Assembly (NCBI GenBank): GCA_001466705.2
Contig: LATX02000184.1
Location: forward strand, 62,001-126,000
Direction of reading: 5' to 3'
Source: Moniliophthora roreri
Lineage: Eukaryota; Basidiomycota; Agaricomycetes; Agaricales; Marasmiaceae
Length of the DNA stretch: 64,000 nt
The first letter of the stretch is position 1. Each line of letters starts with the position of its first letter. Below are positions 44,716 to 57,258 of the stretch, piece after piece. The notes under the pieces were generated by a model, which worked only from the letters and a program-made list of their open reading frames with translations, was not told where the DNA came from and searched no databases. The translations under genes and the position numbers were made by a program.

Positions 44716-47700
44716 ATGGCATTTGCTTCTCAATTCCTGTTGTTTTTCCTGGTCTCTTCTTCTTATTCTCAAATCATCTCTAATTCACCAGTTCCTCCAT
44801 TGCAGTCAGTGATCATTTAACCTCTGGTTTATTCAACTCTTACCCACGCGATCTAGATGGATTAACTTGACCGGAGCCCTTTCAGGCACTTCTAAACCGC
44901 CCCCTCTCAAGGACGCCTTCATCGCTTTTCACCAACCTTCGTAGGAAACCTCCCTCCGTTTTCTCGCCTTTTTTTGACCTCCAAGTCAGCCGAACCGTTC
45001 TTATCTTTGGAGGTATTTCACCAAGTGGACTCTTGTCGGCGGAGACATACCTTCTCAGCTTGGACTCCCTATCCTGGTCGAAGCCATCACCGCCTGCCAA
45101 TCTACAACAAACTCCATCAGCAAGAAGTGTAGTCGGAAGTATCTCAGGTCCTGATGTCGCTGCAAACTCGCGTAACGCCTTTATGGTGTATGGAGGTCAG
45201 GATGCAAATGGTGAAGAGTTGTCAGATGCTTGGGTGAGCACTCAAAGATCTTCCGTCAAGACAGAATCCTCAATTGCTCATGACTAGGAATTCGACTTTA
45301 TAAGTCAATTTTGGAGCCCTCTACAGACCACTTCAGAAGGCCCTGGTGCAAAATCAGCTGTCGGTGGAATTGACATCCGCTCACAGCCTTTCTCGGATCC
45401 GTCTAATGGACTTGTCAATGCGTTTCATCTTCTTGTATCCGATTCTTCTAATTCCGCGCTGTGGCGATTCAACATTTCTGGTACCCTGTCTTCCAACTTA
45501 CCGGACTCGGCCAAAGGTACCTGGGATAGTACGGGTTTAACGAATGTTCCCGCTTTCAGCGAAGATGAAGCTGGATCTGCCGTCATTGGCAGCAAACTTG
45601 CTGTCATAGGCGGTTGTACCAATCCTACGGACACGTCTTGTGCCTTTATCGTGGAGGCTGACCCCGGTGGTCGAGCATCCGTAATCAATGTCCCCGCCTG
45701 TGCCGCGCCGCGCCATGGTGCTCGGGTTGTACCCAATCTAAATAAGTTTGCTTCCGGGTTTTCAGCTCAGGTTTTCCTATTGCTTGGAACCCTTGAGGCC
45801 AATTGGGACGACAACAATGGTCTCGGTCGAGGTGAAGTCGCGGTTTTGGACACGAATGCCGGTACATGGTCCCGCGTCATACCCTCGGGAGATCCTGATG
45901 GCGGACAAGCTGCGGTTCCGGTTCCTCGTCAAGGTTCGATTGATCTACTGTAACTGTTACTCCGATATCTTTGCTAACAAATGTTGACATCAGGTGCGGC
46001 GATCGCTGCAATGGAGAGCACGGCCACTGCGCGTACATCGACAGATACAATTGTATTCGGCGGACGCGATGCCTCAGGCCAATATCTCAATGATGTGTGG
46101 CTTTTGAGGGCATATTCAGGAGTTGCCACCCCGTCATCACCGAACTGGTCAGGGTTCGGTGACGGGAAGCTGCAAAGCGGTATCAACGCTAATGGCGCTG
46201 GCGTTTCGATGCAATTCATCACTCAATGTGCCTCTCTTTCCTCGAACTCTAGCAGTCAATCGCCGACCGCTACATCTACTAATGCTCCCGTACCCACAGC
46301 ATCCCAGCCATCCCAACCTGATCCCGATTCCAATTCTCTCCAGAAATTCGATACTTCGATTCATCACAAAGTTCTTTCCCCTGTTTCTGTTGTGGTAGCT
46401 CTCTTTCCGCTGCTACTCCTTCGATACTCTCCGCAGACTGGGAAACGTCCACAAGAGTACCAAATGGCCTTTGTCTACGCTGCTGGGCTCATATTGTTTG
46501 TGGCGTATTCGCTCGGAGTAGCGGGGTTGGCCACGTCTTTTACCTCCCTCTCTATTTCTGCGCCCTTTCAGAAGCGCTCTTCTTCGGCGTCTTCGTCATT
46601 CCTTCAGACAACGCATGGCAAAGTAGGCTTTGCTTTCTTTATTGTGTTATATGGTGTTGTGCCACTACTTTCGCTTACGGTCTGTCTCCGTCGAAGATCA
46701 GTGAGATCGAGCTCAACAGATGTCGTACCACTGACAGCAGATATCGAGGACAAATCAGTTAATCGGGCATTTAGCCCATCACATAGCCCGTCTCCCCCTC
46801 CCTCTTCGCCTCGGATGCGTTCTCAGTCGTTGGGACCTTCCAGTGCCGTCTACAGGCCAAGCCAAGACCGGACTGACGAAAACGATACTTTGTCCATGAG
46901 CTCGTCTGGCGCACAGAGAACCTTTCAAGTTCTCAATCGCCCGACACGGGTCAGGCGCCATAGTGGCGGCTGGCTTGGTGTGTCGATGCATGATGCCCCA
47001 AGACATGCTAGTCGAAGTTTATCAAATATTGACTGGCTTCAACGACGGCGTAGTGTAAGTGCCGTGGGTGATCTTGACTATGCCATTAGTCGAGCCATCC
47101 GGGCACAGGAAGCTCCTTCCACACCCGGGACGATGGATGCTTTAATGGGACCGTCGGATCCCGTGGAAAGCCCCCGTCAAACCAAGTTTCCTTCAACAAT
47201 CCTCGAAGTAACCACTCGAATGATGCTGCAGATATCTCTCTGCGGATTATGCGTAATCTCCCTGATTGCTTTATGGTCTCGAGCCTCGAAAGCATTTTTT
47301 GCCGTATTTTTAGCATGGACATTACTATACTATGCCATTCTCATTCTGCTCGCCTGGAAGGGCCGCCCTACAACGTCTATTCTCTCCACCGTAATATCAC
47401 GATTACGATCCACACCGCAACCACCCATACACGAACGATCATCTCATACAGCCACGCCTACTCCACTTGCGACTACTTCCGGATACCCATTCCCTGCCAG
47501 CGGTAGTAGTACGAGTCCATACATACATCATAATCCACCGCACCATACAGTCCCATCCAGTCTCGGTCAAGACGACGTGTTCAGCTATACTGGTCCTCGA
47601 AGCATGGAAACTGCTGACCATGAGGATGATGAAGACGAGGATGAGTATACCAGGCAGCAGAGAATTGAGAGCGAGATGGAGAGAAGGGAAGTCTCCATTG

Positions 47701-47744
47701 TGACGGTGCCAAAGCGCAAGTTGTGGGTTGCGAATCCATCTTAG
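44716..47744 (+). CDS. Kelch-repeat protein with signal peptide and C-terminal membrane domain
   Basis: Starts MAFASQFLLFFLVSSSYSQ, a signal peptide. After an intron near 44805-44855 it continues WINLTG. Kelch-like blades are visible: VLIFGGISPSG...ETYLLSLDSLSW; FMVYGGQDANGEELSDAW; LAVIGGCTNPT; and IVFGGRDASGQYLNDVWLL. The propeller probably faces the cell exterior or lumen. A Ser/Thr/Pro-rich stretch follows, then hydrophobic segments (46375-46670) with HHK and THGK histidines faintly reminiscent of cytochrome b561, a long Ser-rich cytosolic loop, and two more membrane segments (47225-47360). The tail is acidic (EDDEDEDEY). Total near 950 residues. It may be a surface sensor or adhesion protein; function is not known to me. 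Confidence 0.75.
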
Positions 47745-48147
47745 AAGTATTAGTTTATATATGCATATGTTATCGATCGTCTCTTGTTAGCTATATTGCC
47801 ATCTGGAACGATACCCACTATATAGTAGATAGTAGGGCCACCGGCTGGTACTGTGTACCACTTTACATTTGTATCATACTGTTTTGTGGAATTCTTCGTG
47901 TTCAGCCCCGAGCGGGTTGAGTGCTAAGCCCTCACAGAAGCCACATGGTTAACGTTCCGGCGCTAACTGCAAGTTTTAAAGCTTTAAGCTCTAAGGCTCA
48001 TCTCGCTTTTACTTTCACTTCCGAGTCTATCCCTATTCCATTGAAAACCAACTAGGCACTGAATGTAACGCTATGAAATGCTACGATTAGTATAAAACGA
48101 AAATCCAATACGAGAAAAAAGAACAAAGCGAAACTAGAGACACTAAA
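47745..48147. other. Convergent intergenic region
   Basis: Four hundred bases between the stop codons of the kelch gene and the next minus-strand gene. It should contain both 3' untranslated regions. Nothing else is recognised. Confidence 0.5.
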
Positions 48148-51003
48148 CTATGATTCAATCGCAACGTCGTGCCTCCAGCGGTCAACACGATTGAGTTTAG
48201 CGGTATCCTGCACTGGAGGCGGAGAGGGCATCGGAATAGGCACTTGGACCACGGGCTGGATCATCATTGGCGCAGGAGGGAAGAACCCTGACATGGATGG
48301 GTTGAAGAACATGCTGTTCATAGCCATGCTGTTCTGCATCATCATCATCTGTTGCTGCTGCTGCACCATCTGCTGCTGAGTCCTCATCTGCTGCTGTGGG
48401 TGGAAGGCAAGCGGAACATCGTCATCCTCTTGACCAGGCGGTATCACTCTCGAGGCGCGTAGTCCAAGTGGTGCATCGTCGTCGTCATCTGCCTTCTGTG
48501 AGCGGTCAAAGTTCACTTCGGGCAATTTGAGACGCGCATGATCAAGCAACGTTGACAAAGGCTTCTCTTCGTCAGAATCATCATCACGAAGAGGTTTCAG
48601 TGTCAGGCCCTGAGTGGAACGCTTCGCCATTGACAACGGAACATCCTCATCTTCACTATCATACGCGGCCGGAAGCTGAGGAGCTTTGGATTTACTGGCG
48701 GGGTACCGTAGACCAACGCCTGTTGTACGTTTGGGACCTTCCTCCTCATCTTCAGAAGATGAAGAGTTCCAGCCCTCATCTACCTTGGACGACCGACGCG
48801 AAATATCTCTGTCACTTTCTTCGCTGTCAGAACCATCGTCAACAATGACAGGTGGGGGCCCTCTGTTGACAGGCGCTATTGCAGGTAATACTGGAGGCCC
48901 TGCGGATGACGCGACGGCTGGCAATACCGGAACTCCGGTTTCCGCTGCATCGGGCATATCGCTGTGAACAGGAGTTTCCGACCGTGAAGAGACTGGCTGA
49001 CTCTGCGACGGACTATCCACCTCCAACGTCTGCTTGCCTTTCTTTCCTTTCTTCTTCTTCTTCTTCTTTGGGTTAGTAGCCTCCTCTCTTTCCCTTCTTT
49101 CTCGCTCGAGAGCCTCCTGCGCTTCGATTTCCTTCAACTTGGCCATTTCACGCTCCCATAAAGTGTCGACGCCGAAGACGGAGCGAGGTGCAAGTTTTTG
49201 GTTTGACGTGGAAGGCTGCGAATTGTCACCTTCGTCAAAGTTGAGCAATGGTTTTAAATTTGCCAGGCTGCCTCTGGAAAGGCCAGTTGAATCATAAGAA
49301 TCCATGTGTTGAGAGGCTGGTCGCCGAAGTGAATCAGGGTCGATGAGGGTGCCTCTCTTCATCATAGACGGTCGGTCATCACCCGTAAACACTCTGATTA
49401 AGAATGAGTATTGTAAATGCAAGGAGGGAAGATGCCACTCACCGTTGCCTTCCTTTCATTTGCGCTTTACGATTTTCCAGATCGTCGATGAGACTCTTGC
49501 CATAAAGCTTTCCTGCCGGTCTATGAGGCGCGAGAGAGTCACCCACAACGATCGTTGGCGCGCTGTCTATGACTAGGCCTTCTTCAAACTCCAGCTGCGC
49601 TTGTTGACCGTCCTCTAAGGCGCGCGGGAGACCATCGTCAAATGTAATATCGCGTTTTCCATCTACCATGAGATTATTGCGGAAAGTCATCTGAGACAGG
49701 GACAGGTCATTTCGAGGATTTGGCGTGAATGAATTGGATGCAATGGGTCCCCGTGTCGAGCGAGCTCCAGGAGGAAGTGGACGCTCAGCAGACATTTGAA
49801 AACCATCTCTTCCTTGAGGCGGTGGAGGAGGTGCCGGCGTCGATGATTGCAATGGACTCCTGGAGCATTTTGCGGTAATGAGTGAATGATAAATTCGGTG
49901 AGATACATCACGTACGGCATGACTAGGACTTTCGGGCGTAACAGATCTAATTTTGTCGAGTACTGCGTCTTTCTGTTGTGTGTCATGACAGATGCACCGT
50001 CATTATCCAACATCATTCTTGATCCGAAAGAAGCATTTGACATTGTACGAGCATGTACTGCTGCCTTCGGGTCAAACTTCGAGGATCGAGACGGAGGTCT
50101 CAGCGCGAACGGATTATCATCGTCTAACATCCGGGTAGTGTCCATCGTCCCACTGGAAATCGCCCGATGACGTTCATGATCATTAAGCAGTGCCTGTGAA
50201 TCCATGCTTGCTCTTGAATAAGTCCGATGTCGGGTAGGATCGTTATCAGGACCGGGCGACGGGGAACGAACAGATGCCGTCGGGAAGGGAATAGAGCCTA
50301 CTGGTATGGGTTCATCATAGGCTGTTGGTGAAAGTTTCTGGAATGGTGCAGGAACTTCGAGGCCAGCCAAGTCGAGTGGGGAACCAATGGACTGTCTTCG
50401 CTTGCTATTATCCACCGGAGTCAAGAAGTCGTAGTTCCCAACGCTCATGGACCTTCCAGTCTTTGGGCGTCGAATAACACCTACACCACCGGTAACATCC
50501 GTATGAGGGAGATAAGACGGGACGATGGAAAGAGGTTGTGTGGAGGGCAACGATTTAGCCTTCCCTTTGGCAGCTTTCGTAGCCTTCTCCTTCGACATAA
50601 AGGCGTCCAAGCCCCAAGATGTTAGGTCAACATCTAGCACTTCCTCTTGCTCCTCCTCGCCTTCGCCCTCTAAACGGTCTTCCGAGAAGAAATTTCGAAG
50701 ACCAATGGAACTTCTCGACTTCCTCCCGTCCATAACCGATTCTCGACCACCAATACTGCCTGTCTCACTGGGTAAAGATACCCCTAGATAGTCACTTCTG
50801 CGAGGAATTGCTGATGCTGAGGGACGAGCATCGCGCCGCATGGGGGAGAATATGGCTGATTCGTGCGCTGAGCGATGTGGCAGATTCGGGTTGTCATTAT
50901 CGTATTCTGAGAAATATTGATTAGTGTATCAAGCTGCAAGAAACATATCAGGCTTAATACCTAACAGAGCTGCCGCGAGCTGTAGCCGAGAGAATGCAGC
51001 CAT
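48148..51003 (-). CDS. Large low-complexity protein of unknown function
   Basis: Starts MAAFSRLQLAAALL at 51003, and an intron near 50960-50910 joins it to EYDNDNPNLPHR. A long Ser/Pro-rich region follows (50841-49900), then after an intron near 49905-49865 a proline-rich segment and LMVDGKRDITFDDG. From 49422 the protein is acidic and charged with KKKKKKKGKKGK and SDSEES stretches. It ends with a Gln/Met-rich run, a Pro/Met-rich segment and KLNRVDRWRHDVAIES. No known domain. The conserved-looking N-terminus and C-terminal RVDRWRHDV suggest a real basidiomycete family of about 900 residues. Mostly disordered; possibly a regulatory or condensate-forming protein, which is speculation. Confidence 0.65.
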
Positions 51004-51172
51004 CCTGGATGGTAAGAAGCAAGACACCGAATTGATATCACTGGCAGCTCATTCACTTGAGCGCTTCAAGGTCTCGCCACGTGTTCAATGTATATTTGAA
51101 TAATAACGTTATTTTCTCTCAAAGTCCTCGATTGGCTATGCTACATACAATCCCAAATACTATGGACTATCA

Positions 51173-54100
51173 CTATAGCTCGTCGTGCTGAACTACAGGA
51201 TTTCCCTCCTCGTCAATTTCCTCCAACTCGATTTTAACCTCATCTCGAAGGTGAGGAGGTAGGATTACCTTTGCCTTTCCATCATCTTCCTCCTCAAGAA
51301 TCCGGCGCAGGTTCTCATCCTCAACTTCTGTCGGAAGCTCAGGATCTACTGGTGGTGCAGGCTTCACGTCTGAGGGTGTAGGCGCCGTTTCTGAAACTCC
51401 GAGTGATCTTCTCAAGACCCGGTCAACTCGAGCGAAGAACCTTGACGTGACATTAGATCGACCTTTTCCTCCTTGTTCAATATCACTTACTCGTTTGAAT
51501 TAGGCACCTCGAATCCAGAGCGAACGAGGGCTCCATCAATCAAGATCGAGGTAACCTCGTCAAGTTCTTGCTCTGCTTCCAAGTCACGGTTTTCTTCATC
51601 CTCCTCTGCTGGCAGTTCCTCGACACGCCTGAGCAATCCTTCAATTAAGGGGGAACGAGGATTGATCTCCAACAACTTGGCTGTCGTCCATTTCAATAAA
51701 ATTATGCATCTGAGACATTGGAAAAAAAAAAAAAACCCTACCTTTCTCGGCGAATTCGTGCAAGTATCCCTTTCCAGTTCTTGCATTAGAGGCACTCATC
51801 ATGCGTTGGACGTTAGCTGTCAGGCATTGAGATTTATTGCGAGGCGGAAGCAAAGGCATTCGTACCTGTATAGCCGTGGCTGTCGGCGACCATTGCGACA
51901 GGGCTAGTGACCAGGCGATTCGAGATGACGACGTCACGGGCAACCATGAAACATTTCTTTCGGAGGTAGTCGAGCAATGGTTTGAACTTCTCCTCGTACT
52001 GCTTCTGCTGCTCCTTCTCTTCCTCTCCTTCCTGATCTTTCACAGAAAGTTAGTAGTGCCATAGGAGTTAGGAAGTAGATCTACCTTCGTCTCCGAATTT
52101 AAGTCCCACCTTGGCAACATCTTGGAAGGGCACATTCCTGCATAATAATCAGGTGGGTGTTTATCACCAATTAGGTGAAAATGACTCACTTCCACTGTCG
52201 AACATTCTGAACGAAAATTTCGTCAAGCGGCTCATTGAGAAGCAAAACCTCATATCCTCGGGCGTGAAGCTTTTCAATGAAGACGCTCTTGGCAAGTTCC
52301 TCGGGCTCTAATGAAAAAAAGTTAGCCTTCATGATTGAGTGACGAGTTCACCACCAACCTCTGCCCATCTCAGACAAGAAGAAAATCTATAAGCGCATTT
52401 GAGAATCCATGAAACTCTGTTTACGACTACGAAAGAACCGACCTGCTTCTGTCCCTTCTTCTTATTTTCCAGATACTGGTCCAAAGACGTGAAATTCCTG
52501 TTGTTCGTATGGAAACGAATAAGAGAGGAGAGTTTATCACGGTTCTTCAGGTCCTCTACAGCTCCGAGTTTAATGACGGTCTTGTACGTCTTGTGGAACT
52601 CTTCGAACTTCTCAAGTTCTGAATCGGACATCTTCCCAAAAAGCGTAATGATACGCTTCAAGAGAACGCCCTTCAGTTGTCTCAAGAATTTGGAGGACTG
52701 GAGTTGCTCTCGAGAAACCATGAGGGGTAGATCGTCCGCTAAGCACATAGTTAGCAATGGTTAACGCACTTACAACGGAAAAGTACCATCTACCACCACC
52801 TTCGCCCATGCGGCCCATTTCGGTAATGAACCCTCGTCGCCAAGCTCATTTGTGATGAATACACCCTTGCTCATTACGCGGATATCCTTCGACTGGTACT
52901 GAAGGGGTTGTTGCCAGTATGACTCCTCACTGCAGATCGTCAGCCACAGTCAAACATGACATGGAAAACACCTACATGACGCTTGGTAAGAAAACAATCG
53001 CTTTAAACGAGACACCTGATGTTTCCGCAGTGAAGTGTACCCAATCCATTGGCGGCTCGTTATCTTTGAAGAACGCGGAGTAAAAAAGCTGAATAGGAAT
53101 ATCAGAGACAATCTTAGAGAACACTGCATAACAAAGCTGCAGGACGCTTGCCTTGTACTCTTCTTCCGTAACGTCCTTGGGATCACGTTGCCAGATTGCT
53201 GGACGGGAGTTAAGGTGACGCCACTCGTCGACGACTAAATCCTTCATTTTTGGGGGTTTGACCTCTGCCTCCACATCTTCAATGACAACCTCATCGTCAT
53301 CAGCGTTCTCCTCCGCAGACTCGTCTTCCTTCGTGGTTTCTGGTTCAACCTCGTCTGGAACTTGGATAGTCTTCTGGTGGAACAGATAAATTGGGAACGC
53401 GGTCGAGAACGACGAGTGCTTCTCAACGAGGGCGGTGATTTGCAAATTGTCAAGGTACTCTAATGCATCCTCCTTCAAATGAAGGGTAATCTCTGTTCCT
53501 CGTCCCAGAGTATCACCTCGTGGATCTGGGTATACTTCGAAGGCATTATCGTCTGCGGAGGAGTAGAAGACGTATTGGGCGGGATATGGGTTCTTTGCAG
53601 TTTTAGGTGGCTTAGAGGCGACCATTACGCGATCCGCGACCAGAAACGAAGAATAAAAACCGAGACCAAAAGCTCCAATAAGGTTCCCCTGATTCGTACC
53701 ATCCGCGCTATCCGCCTGGGCTAGAAATTCCGACGTGCCTGACTTAGCTAGAGTACCCTACAGAACTGGGTGAGAGGTAGAAAGAATGGAAGCCAAAAGT
53801 GCTAGTTACTAGGTTTGCCTTGAGCTCGTCTGGAGACATTCCGATACCGGTATCTATCGATAATTGTGAGGCTGAAGTCTGTAGTCTGAAGTAGTCTGAC
53901 GCACCAGTGATGATGATACGACCACCTTTACCGTCTTCATCTCTCTCCGTCCTGATGGTTATGTTAAGAGGGTGCTCCCCGTCCCAGACCGACTTGTCCT
54001 TTAGCGCAGTCAACCGAAGCTTTTCGATCGCGTCGTTCGCATTGGAAATCAACTCTCGGAGAAAGATATCCCTAGAACGAAGCTAAGTGATGCTGTTACC

Positions 54101-54378
54101 TGTCCCAGAAGAAGAGGTACTGACTTGTGCGAGTAGAGACTTAGTGATTAAGACGTTAGGACCGTGAAAAACTCGATTAATAGACGACCCACCTATTGAT
54201 AACGATCTTGCGCATACGCGCAACATCACTCTACACTATGATAAGCATAAGAAAACAGAGCACAGGAAGGCCAACCTACCTGGTAGTCGTACTTGACACT
54301 CGATTCCGGAGCGTCCTGAGCAAGCGAGCACCCAAGCAAGCCGGTGAGAACAAAGACACGCGACCACGAGATGCGCAT
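51173..54378 (-). CDS. Endoplasmic-reticulum Hsp90 (endoplasmin/GRP94 type) with HDEL tail
   Basis: Starts MRISWSRVFVLTGLLGC, a signal peptide cleaved near SLAQ, and ends QHDEL before TAG (51173-51175), the ER-retention signal. Hsp90 ATP-site motifs are present: ELISNANDAIEKLR, DTGIGMSPDEL and GAFGLGFYSSFL. After an acidic charged linker (53300) the middle domain follows (DWVHFTAETSGVSFKA, MVSREQLQSSKFLRQL), then the C-terminal dimerisation domain (VSNRLVTSPVAMVAD, ANVQRMMSASNA). About ten short introns break it. It should fold or stabilise secretory and membrane proteins in the ER lumen. Cytosolic or mitochondrial (TRAP1) Hsp90 is excluded by the signal peptide plus HDEL. Confidence 0.92.
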
Positions 54379-54633
54379 CTTGACTGCTGCTATGTCCTTT
54401 CAGCCGAAAGCAACCGAGGAAGAAATTCAGTGAGGAATGAAGTTCACTTCACTCTTATATCCTGCTAATTGAGTCTACGTGTCAGGTCGTGTCTCTTTCC
54501 CGAACGACCTTCACGGCAAAATCACACGGTCAAGCTGCAATCGACTACGGATCCCACGACTACAAACCCGCGGCCGGTAGCGTTTTACAGTAAGTAATGT
54601 AAACATAAATAATACATATATTGCACCAGTAGG

Positions 54634-57185
54634 CTACGGTGCACCGGAGGCAGGTACATGGACAGAGAGATCCGGCGCTGATAATTGTGAAAGGTATTCC
54701 CGAACCCAATTTTCTCTCTGTTCCGGGACATGGTCAAACACGATGAACCGCTTATCGTTCTACATGGTGTCAGTTCCATCAGGTTGAAGGTACACCGTTA
54801 AACTTACCTTCAGAACTTTGGTAATCTCTTCTGTAGTAATATTCTTCGCAAGAGCCTTCATATCAACCTTACCGCCTCCGCCTTCTCCTTCCTCGTCGTC
54901 ATCATCATCTCTCTTCACACCGCCGTCTACTCCCTCCCCTCCAACTTTTCCGAGTTTACCCCAGAAGCTCACAAAAGAGTTTTCGCGCAGCATCTCGTCG
55001 AACGCCGTCCTGGCCTTTTGATTTCGCTCTCTTTGCCATCGACTGAATTCATGTTCAAGATCATCAACACCGAAGCCAAGCCTTGTGACGGGCAAAGCTT
55101 TCAATAGGGACTCTAGAGGTAGACCTCTGAATGGTGTTGCCAAACCCGGTGTATGCGATTCGAGAAGTGCGTGTAGGTTATTGAGGTGCTTTGAACGTAA
55201 ATATCCGACATGCGTGTGAAAGAGATGAAGTTGTTGATTCAAAGGCAATGGTGAGTCCCTGAACCGTGGATCGGCTTGTAGTTGAGGTAGCGCAGCGTCC
55301 CAGGAGGTCTAGAAGCCAATGGTGAGTATCATGTTACGTTCATGGGCAAACTGTACCTGTGGATCCCGAATTGCATCTGTCAACAATGACCTGTAAAAGA
55401 TGTCCTTATTCATGATGACCAAAAAAAAGGGTAATAGAAACACACTTAAAATCTCTTTCTCCTTCTTCCTTGTTGAGATCCGATTTCGAGCGCCCTATGC
55501 TAGCTTCAAGGCGATCCCGTTCAGCGCGAACTCTTTCTTCGCGTTCCTTAACAGCACGTTTACGTCTTTCCTCTTTGTCATCTTTGGTTTTTGCAGCATC
55601 GGACTCTGCGTCGACAGTTGTCATAACTTCCGAGTTGCTCACAGTCTGCAAACCCCCGCCCTTTGCTTTGATGAAGGTGTTGAATAACTCTTCACGCAAC
55701 GATGACGAGCCAACAGCGTCGTATCGGGGATCTGAAACAAGATCTTTCTTAACCTGTATCGCATGCTAATGTGAGTTTGTAATAGCACTAGAGATTCAGC
55801 CAAGGTGCCAACCTCTTTCCACACCGCTCCGTCGGTTATGACGGCTTTTTCTTTCAGCAGTGCAAGAAAGTCTGCCTCTGCCTTTTCAGCCGCAGCCTTC
55901 TTCTCTTAAACAGAAGCCGTTTAATATAAGTTCAACGTGGGGACGGAACAAGCTTACTTTGACCCAGATCTTTAATGAATTCTCTGAACCGCTTTTCACG
56001 CTCACGATCATCTCTTCCCCAACCGTAGAAACGCCTGTCTTTTTTCCAAGTCCTTCGGAAGTCAGTCCAACTCGCCCTGGTACTTTTCACCTCAGTTGTA
56101 AGGAGAGTCTCAAAGTCTTCTTGCGATGTGGTGCCTTTCTCCTTCTTCACGTTTTGCTGGCGGAGCTCCCTTGCACGGTCTCGGCAGTATTCGTCAAATG
56201 CCTCTTTACGAGCGGAGACAGTGGGAAGAAGGGAGTATCGTTTATCGTTGACAAACTTGGGCAACGAAGTATCCCAAGGATGGAGAGGATTTATATCTTT
56301 CTCTCGCAGTAGCGTCTAATGACATGGCGTTGGAATTCGAACAGAAAAGAACTTTGGAAAATAATCAGGACCCACCTTGAAGAGTGCTTTTCCCTCTTCT
56401 AGGGAGAATTGGGATGCGTATGCTTCCAATTCTTTCGCCTTCCCTTCCTGCTCGGCCGCCTCTTTCCTTCTGTTCTCCTCTTCTACTTTCTTTGCTTCTT
56501 CTTTGGCACGTTCGATTTCCTCGGCCTCTACTGCCAGCTGTGCTGCAGCCTCCCGCTGCCATTCTTCCTCAATACCTCCATCCTCCTCTTCGCTCTCGTC
56601 CTCCTCATCCTGAACTTTAGCCTTTTTAGACGCATGCATCCCCTTCATAACACCATCATCATCCGCTTTTCGCTTGATCAAGTCCGACTGAATTTGGCTT
56701 TTGACCCGTTCCACTTCAAGTCTCTGCTCATCTTCCGTCGTTCTGGTGACTTTCGCCGCTTGCACTGCAAAAGGCTCTGATTCCTTTGGGTGCTGCTTCT
56801 CCTTCTCCTGCCGTTCAAATTCCTCAACTGCTTCCTTGATTCCGTCGGGCACTGTCCAGACGCTTTCCTTCTTGACCTTGTGAGAATAGAATACGCGCCC
56901 CTCAGTCGTCTTAACGCGTAACCATTCCGTCCCCGGTATCTGTGTTTTGAAGAGTGGTTTGTCTTTCTTCTTTACCTGTAGTTGAGTGGCATTCTGTCCT
57001 GCTAAGAATGAGGGTACAGGCCGAACGTAGGTCGACTCATTGGTATGGGGGTTGAAGTAATAAATTTGTCCCGTCGGCGCTTTTTTGAATCAGTCTTCAA
57101 CATAGCACGAGTAAGTCATAATACCTGTATGTTGCGTCCATGGAGGTGGTAATAGAGTCGATTGAATAAACGGTGGGGCAGACAT
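54634..57185 (-). CDS. WW/FF-domain protein, TCERG1-like transcription elongation and splicing factor
   Basis: Starts MSAPPFIQSTLLPPPWTQHT at 57185. Two WW domains follow: WTQHT...APTGQIYYFNPHTNESTYVRP (split by an intron near 57120-57070) and WLRVKTTEGRVFYSHKVKKESVWTVP. After a highly charged coiled-coil stretch (56850-56400) come FF-type domains: FSLEEGKALFKTLL...; SARKEAFDEYC; TSQEDFETLLTTEV; and REELFNTFIKAKG with further units to 54800. It ends DLSVHVPASGAP, TAG at 54634-54636. Proteins of this layout (TCERG1/CA150, and the related Prp40) bind spliceosome components by WW domains and the phosphorylated RNA polymerase II tail by FF domains. Prp40 itself is less likely given the long charged linker. 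Confidence 0.85.
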
Positions 57186-57258
57186 CGAGGTAGAAGGCAG
57201 GACGTGACGTACTTCTCACACTTTTTTTCGTTTTCCATTACCATCATCGGCCTTGGTC
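57186..57258. promoter_or_regulatory. Short divergent promoter region (73 bp)
   Basis: Only 73 bp separate the start codons of the TCERG1-like gene (minus) and the AIR-like gene (plus). The interval is pyrimidine-rich on the plus strand. Core promoter elements must lie here or inside the opposite transcript. No TATA box is seen. Confidence 0.55.

Noticed and set aside
54818..55021. Pro/Ser-rich plus-strand frame
   Set aside because: Antisense of the acidic segment in the TCERG1-like protein.
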